The notes under the pieces are model-generated. The model was given only the letters and a program-made list of their open reading frames with translations. It was not told the DNA's origin and did not search any database. The position numbers and the translations under genes are program-made. DNA of 64,000 nt, from NCBI RefSeq assembly GCF_009389715.1, contig NC_052400.1, positions 20,801,674 through 20,865,673 of the forward strand, written 5' to 3'. Positions 59,521 through 64,000 of the stretch are shown here, piece by piece. This DNA is from Phoenix dactylifera. Its lineage: Eukaryota > Streptophyta > Magnoliopsida > Arecales > Arecaceae. Every line of letters begins with the position of its first letter. Position 1 is the stretch's first letter.

Positions 59521-59899
59521 GGTTTCTCTCTTCTTGCTCCAGAAGAGACTCTTGGATGGGTGATAAGAGATGAGATGCGGAGTACGGGGGCTCGGTGATT
59601 CCAAGAACACCTCTCCTTCGTGACAATCGGGGTTAAATTTGGCATCGTCTTAAAAAGGGTACGAGAGGGCGGAAAAAAGTTATTTAAGATATTTAAGTTA
59701 ATTTTTTAAAAAAAGATGAAATAGATAATATAATTCCCAAACAAAGTTCATATTTTTTTAATTTTTTAAATTTTTTTATTTAACTTAATTTAAGAATAGA
59801 TTACCCTGCCATGTAGCATTAAATAATTTATTCCGGAGAGAATAAAAGTAATTAACCCTTTTACTAAATGCTAATTTATTTTATTTTCAAAAATAGCCT
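59521..59899. other. 5' flank of GPI8
   Basis: Promoter side of the GPI8 gene. After about 59640 it becomes very AT-rich. I see no clear TATA box at a convincing distance. Confidence 0.4.
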
Positions 59900-60176
59900 T
59901 AATAGCCCATGCGGAGGTGGAGGAGTACACTCCTTGCTTCGAGACATCTGGACGATAGTGAGCGATCAAGTAGTCTTTTAGGCTAAGCATGTGTACCGAA
60001 AGGCCGATGAAGCAGCGGACTGGATGACGACGTATGTGGCGAGCCACTCGGAAACCATTTTGTGTGGGTTGGAGAAGGAGAGTTTTTTAGGGCATTGTGT
60101 GATTTATTGTTTGCTAGTTATACTGAATATATCTGTACTTATAATGTATGAAATATTTGTTTTAGTTTAAAAAAAA
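59900..60176 (+). mobile_element. L1-type LINE 3' fragment
   Basis: The plus strand reads HVYRKADEAADWMTTYVASH, the typical end of the L1 RNase H domain, then a decayed 3' tail ending in a short A-run near 60167-60176. Strongly 5'-truncated, no useful open frame. Confidence 0.65.
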
Positions 60177-60738
60177 CTTTAATGACTAAGATTATAAAGA
60201 CATAGGGACGTTTTGTTTTCTGTGAACTTTTAATTTGGGTTTTGAGTCACGGGGTATCAATTTTGGGATCTCAAGGCCAAGCGCAAGCTCGTAGGCAATG
60301 GGTAGCTCAAAGAAATGAACAAGCGGCATAGATCTCTAAAAGCCATCGGAGCAGGTGGCTTTGTGATTAAACCTGCCATGGAAACAAACCCTTCCGTATG
60401 GACGCATATATATATCCTAAACCCTAGAAACAATCGTTGTTGGTTCAGTCAACCATCTTATGCAACGGTCATGTGTGCAGTAGAAGAGAGTTGAGAGAAA
60501 CCCGGCATACGAGAGAAACTCAGAGCACCAATTCTATCACACACTTTTTTCCTCCTTATGGCATCCCTTTAAAATCCCAAAACGTCTTGATATCTTCCTA
60601 TCTCTTTCATTTTTGCACGCCCCATTAGAATTGGAAATGATATCTTCCTTTCCATCTATGCTTTATTTTGCCTCATTTTCTTGGTCTTGTAGAGATATAG
60701 ATTCATGATAGCCATATATTATTGAAAAGTGTTTCATG
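60177..60738. other. no gene seen; spacer between two facing LINE ends
   Basis: About 560 bp of mixed composition between the 3' end of one LINE fragment (+) and the 3' end of another (-). A 63-residue frame at 60437-60628 has no recognisable features. Confidence 0.4.
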
Positions 60739-60990
60739 TTTTTTTTTTTGTACAACGGCGGCTCACACACAATGAGTATGGATGCAGCCAACAAAATTAG
60801 AAAACAGAAAACTACATAAAGGTCCTGGCACAAATCCACTGTCCACCTAGACGAAGCCTCCAGAGTGGGGGAACCGCAAAAGAAACAACCCAGTCAGTAG
60901 CATAGTTTGCCTTCCTGTAGACTTGCATGGCCTAGTGGGAGGCGCACTCTTCCAGTAATCTATGAATCTCGTGGATCAGCGGTCGATCCT
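60739..60990 (-). mobile_element. L1-type LINE 3' fragment, same family as 9668-10250
   Basis: Begins with a T-run (60739-60749), then aligns with the 9.7-kb copy: ACGGCGGCTCACAC, GATGCAGCCAACAA, CCAGAGTGGGGGAA, GAAACAACCCAGT and CTCGTGGATCAGCG are its versions of the shared blocks. It stops about 250 bp in, so it is an even shorter truncation. Confidence 0.75.
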
Positions 60991-61151
60991 TTTTTTCAAA
61001 AAAAAAATCTCTCAGGCTATATACGAGTGGTTTTCATTTAGATTCGACCAAATATAGATCGGAAGATAGGTCTATTATTTGAGCCATTAGACGCAATCTA
61101 CTATTTTTAAACTACTTACACACCAAAATTATGCAATTTGGATATCCTAGT

Positions 61152-61696
61152 CTGTGTGTCACGACCTACCTGCGCACGACACGTGGCCATCGAACACGCC
61201 GCATGTGGCGCCACATGAAGGAAGAACGCAGGGCTCCCCTGCTAGATATTGTTCGATTCTGGGGTCTACACATGCATGCCGAGCTTAACTCCTCCCCGAT
61301 TTTGCTTTCCCCCAAAACGTGTCTACAGGATTTGGAGACGCCCACCTCATATGCCCAGACTCAAAGAACTCTCTAGCCGATTTGGGATTAAGGAGTCTCA
61401 CATTCCACCCACCATCGGACCAGAGGCGTCCTCGGCTCTGATACTAAATGTCACGACCTGCCTGTGCAGAACACGTGGCCATCAAGCGCGCCGCCACGTG
61501 GCACGGCATGAGGGGAGAACACGGAGCTCCCCTACTAGATATTGTTCGGTTCTAAAGTCCGCACGTGCCGAGCTTAACCCCTTTTCGGTTTTGCTTTCAC
61601 CCAAAATACGTCTACAGGATTTAGAGACACCTGCCTCATATGCTTAGGCTAAAAAAACTCTCTAGCCGATGTGAGATTAAGGAGCCTCACACTATG
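61152..61696 (-). mobile_element. TRIM-like miniature LTR retrotransposon
   Basis: Two direct repeats, 61157-61402 (246 bp) and 61449-61691 (243 bp), both start TGTCACGACC and end CTCACA. Only 46 bp lie between them. On the minus strand the internal piece starts with TAGTATCAGAGC (61435-61446), one base off the tRNA-iMet PBS, and ends with GGTGGGTGGAA (61403-61413), a polypurine tract. Flanks CTGTG (61152-61156) and CTATG (61692-61696) form a 5-bp target duplication with one mismatch. There is no coding capacity, so it would depend on enzymes from another element. The LTRs are clearly diverged (roughly 80 % identical by eye), so it is old. CACGTG G-boxes lie at 61180-61185, 61472-61477 and 61495-61500. 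Confidence 0.85.
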
Positions 61697-62560
61697 GATC
61701 AAGTGGTTAAAAAATTAGATAGTTCAAATAACTCAAAATAATACAAATTTTTGGACAATTTGATACATTTATTAGCGGTCTTTTGCATGATTTTTTTTTG
61801 TTGTATGTGTAAGTAATTTATAAATAGTAAATCACATCAATGGTTCAAATCGTCGATATGGTTCAAGCTAGACTTGATTGAATTTGAATGAAGATTCACT
61901 CGAGCATAGCCAAGTTAATCTCTTTCTCTTTATGTATATTTTAAAAGTGCCTTAGGAGATAGAAATTCTTAAGATCACAGTTATATGACACTTAATTTTA
62001 TAATACTATAGTTTATGCAATAGAAGCATCATGTAACAAGTGAATGCACCTCATAACATGGCTTAGATTTTACCAAGTACCTCCCTCCTCCCACTTGCAC
62101 TTTGAAAAAAGCTAAACAATCATCACATTGCTCTTTCATATATCTACACAAAAACGGCCTAACATGCTAGTTAGAGATCTCTTTAACAACATGAACCACA
62201 TAGGAAAGCCGTACAAATGCCTTGCAATAGGTTATAGGGGTTATATAATATCCAGCCTCTAGTATTTTCATCATGTTAAAATCGTGATGTTATGTGAGCT
62301 CAATAGTAGTTGGTTATTGTTGCATCTCTGGTAGACAAATAGTTGCCTCAGCATGGCAGGGCAAGCTGCACGGCCGGATGCCGAAGGCAAAAAAAAGTTC
62401 GTATTGGAGGTAATTTGGTATGAAAAAATAAATTCTACATCAAATTATCATGTTCGAAACAAAAAATGGACGAGATAGACCGTAAAATAAATGACGGGTC
62501 CTATAGTTAATTTTTTAAGAAATAAGGTAAACCAAATGTCGCAAAAAAAAAAGTATTTGT
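61697..62560. other. no gene seen; intergenic
   Basis: AT-rich, no supported frame or repeat boundary. Confidence 0.45.
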
Positions 62561-62960
62561 GGATGTAATCTAAAATTATCAATTCTCAGTGAAAATACCT
62601 TCATTTATATTATATTAATATTATATAAATTATATTATACAATTAAAATATATTATATTAATATTTTATCTGTGTATTATAAATATATTAATATTTTGAT
62701 AAAAAACTATAGATAGTACTATATTCAATATATTAATTTATTTATTAATAATTGATATATTTATTTGTATACCAAAATATACTAAAATTTATCTATTATA
62801 AAATATATATTATTATATAATTATTTTAAAAATATTTATTAAGTTATGTAAATATATTTTAATATTCAAAATAGCTAATATTCTAAGTAGGTTATAAATG
62901 GGCAATAAATGAATTGAGGGAAAATTAATTACATTGGTAAAAATATGGTGATATTTTTTT
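62561..62960. repeat. extremely AT-rich tract
   Basis: Dominated by ATATTA, TATTATA and AATATA words with almost no G or C between about 62600 and 62870. Low complexity, possibly a matrix-attachment type or decayed simple repeat. No gene. Confidence 0.7.
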
Positions 62961-64000
62961 CTTAACTATAAATAATTTGAATTGTCAGAGGATAACCAAA
63001 CATATCCCAACCAAAGCAATCCAAAACGTCATTCCACAAGTTTCCACCAGCGGTGGTTGGAATCGCGACCCCCCCCACGAGGCCGTGCAATTGGCAAAGT
63101 ATTTGAGCATCTCAACCACCGCCGTTCAATCAAATATAAACAAAGCCACCCGGTCCCGCCACTGCACGTAAGCATAAGAAATCAGTGACCACGAAGCAGA
63201 TTTCGTGAGAAATGCCGCCGGAGGTAGTAGTTTGGAGTCAGGAAGGACAGAACGAGGACTATCAATTATGATGCTGTCAGCGCCGCAGCTAACACCTTCT
63301 TCGGACTAAACCCAGTACTTCTAAATTCTAGGCAGTCTTCTGAAGCGTGTCCAAGTTGGACCAGATCTGATCGAGATTTAATTGAACGGGCTGGACCCAG
63401 ATCTGACAGAACCGATCCGCGGCTCAACGAAGGTGTCATACAAGAAGTACCTCATCTAATTTCACCAGGCCAACAAGTAAACGGAAAAAAAAACTAGGGA
63501 AATCCGCGACGTCCTCACTTTTTGTATTTCCCCATCTTCGAGCTCAAAAAAAAAAAAAAACCGCCTCCGTGGAAAACCAGAAATCACTGCACTGATTTAG
63601 TTCATACTTAAAAAAAAATCTATAAAATATTTGATGAAATCTAAAAATCTATAAAAAATTTATAAAAAACATCTATTTTTTTTAAAAAATATAAAATATT
63701 TATTATATTTTTAATAACAAAATTATTCTATATTTTTAATTTTTTGTATATTATATATATATATTTGAAAATTAAACGTACGGGCGTCGATTAAATGCGG
63801 AACCGGATGCCCCCGCTTGGTTTGTCCAGTGAAGTCGCTATCTGATCCGCCGTTACTTAGATGGTGCTGGTGTGATGTATTCACACAGAAATATAACTAC
63901 CATGCTGATAAAGCTTTACCATGAATGAAAAGAATATGAATAAAAAATATTTTATCCGTATTAAATACTTTCCAGCAGAAAAGGGTCTAGTAGGGGTTGA
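62961..64000. other. no gene supported; right edge
   Basis: A less AT-rich island (about 63000-63480) contains AATATAAACA near 63133 and an ATG with only 19 codons after it (MPPEVVVWSQEGQNEDYQL). A second very AT-rich tract follows at 63600-63780. The island could be the promoter or first exon of a gene continuing right of the window, but I cannot show it. Confidence 0.35.

Noticed and set aside
63212..63271. Short ATG frame MPPEVVVWSQEGQNEDYQL after a TATA-like word
   Set aside because: Only 19 codons before a stop and no donor that clearly extends it within the window.

Overview
The window looks like nuclear DNA from a plant, probably a monocot and perhaps a palm. Four of the five real genes are plant-type proteins in a plant arrangement, two of them are split by many GT-AG introns, and the gaps hold Copia-type LTR retrotransposon DNA, 3' fragments of plant L1 LINEs, and a GTACC-rich dispersed repeat. 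The palm assignment is an impression, not a proof. Nothing prokaryotic is present: no operons, CRISPR arrays or phage genes.

Layout. Positions 1-102 may hold the edge of a gene running off the left end (minus strand). At 4306-9172 lies a complete, young Copia retrotransposon on the minus strand, with 390-bp LTRs, a 5-bp target duplication, a primer binding site, a polypurine tract and a single intact 1353-residue polyprotein. Positions 9.2-13.8 kb are old LINE debris. From 14.4 to 33.6 kb is the gene island: a single-exon ectonucleotide pyrophosphatase/phosphodiesterase (+, 14397-15902); a three-exon ACC-oxidase-type dioxygenase (+, 21268-22460); a single-exon FANCE homologue (-, 24733-26289); and a 19-exon GH35 beta-galactosidase (-, 27926-33450). 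Positions 34-47 kb contain no gene I can support; they hold local tandem duplications and a probable 810-bp solo LTR (41877-42686). A ten-exon GPI8/PIG-K gene (-, 47615-59520) fills nearly 12 kb. The right edge (59.9-64 kb) carries two more LINE fragments facing each other, a 535-bp miniature LTR element (TRIM-like) and very AT-rich DNA.

I built the three spliced genes by hand from GT-AG junctions and reading-frame continuity. They give uninterrupted products of 840 aa (beta-galactosidase), 408 aa (GPI8) and 294 aa (ACC oxidase-like). The genes do not form a pathway: they concern the cell wall (beta-galactosidase), ethylene biosynthesis (ACC oxidase), nucleotide or phosphodiester hydrolysis (NPP), DNA crosslink repair (FANCE) and GPI-anchor attachment in the ER (GPI8). 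I found no convincing new biological system. The most interesting items are the TRIM-like element with only 46 bp between its LTRs, the intact Copia element with one suspicious integrase change, the hairpin-rich repeat cluster just upstream of FANCE, and the GTACC-rich repeat family.
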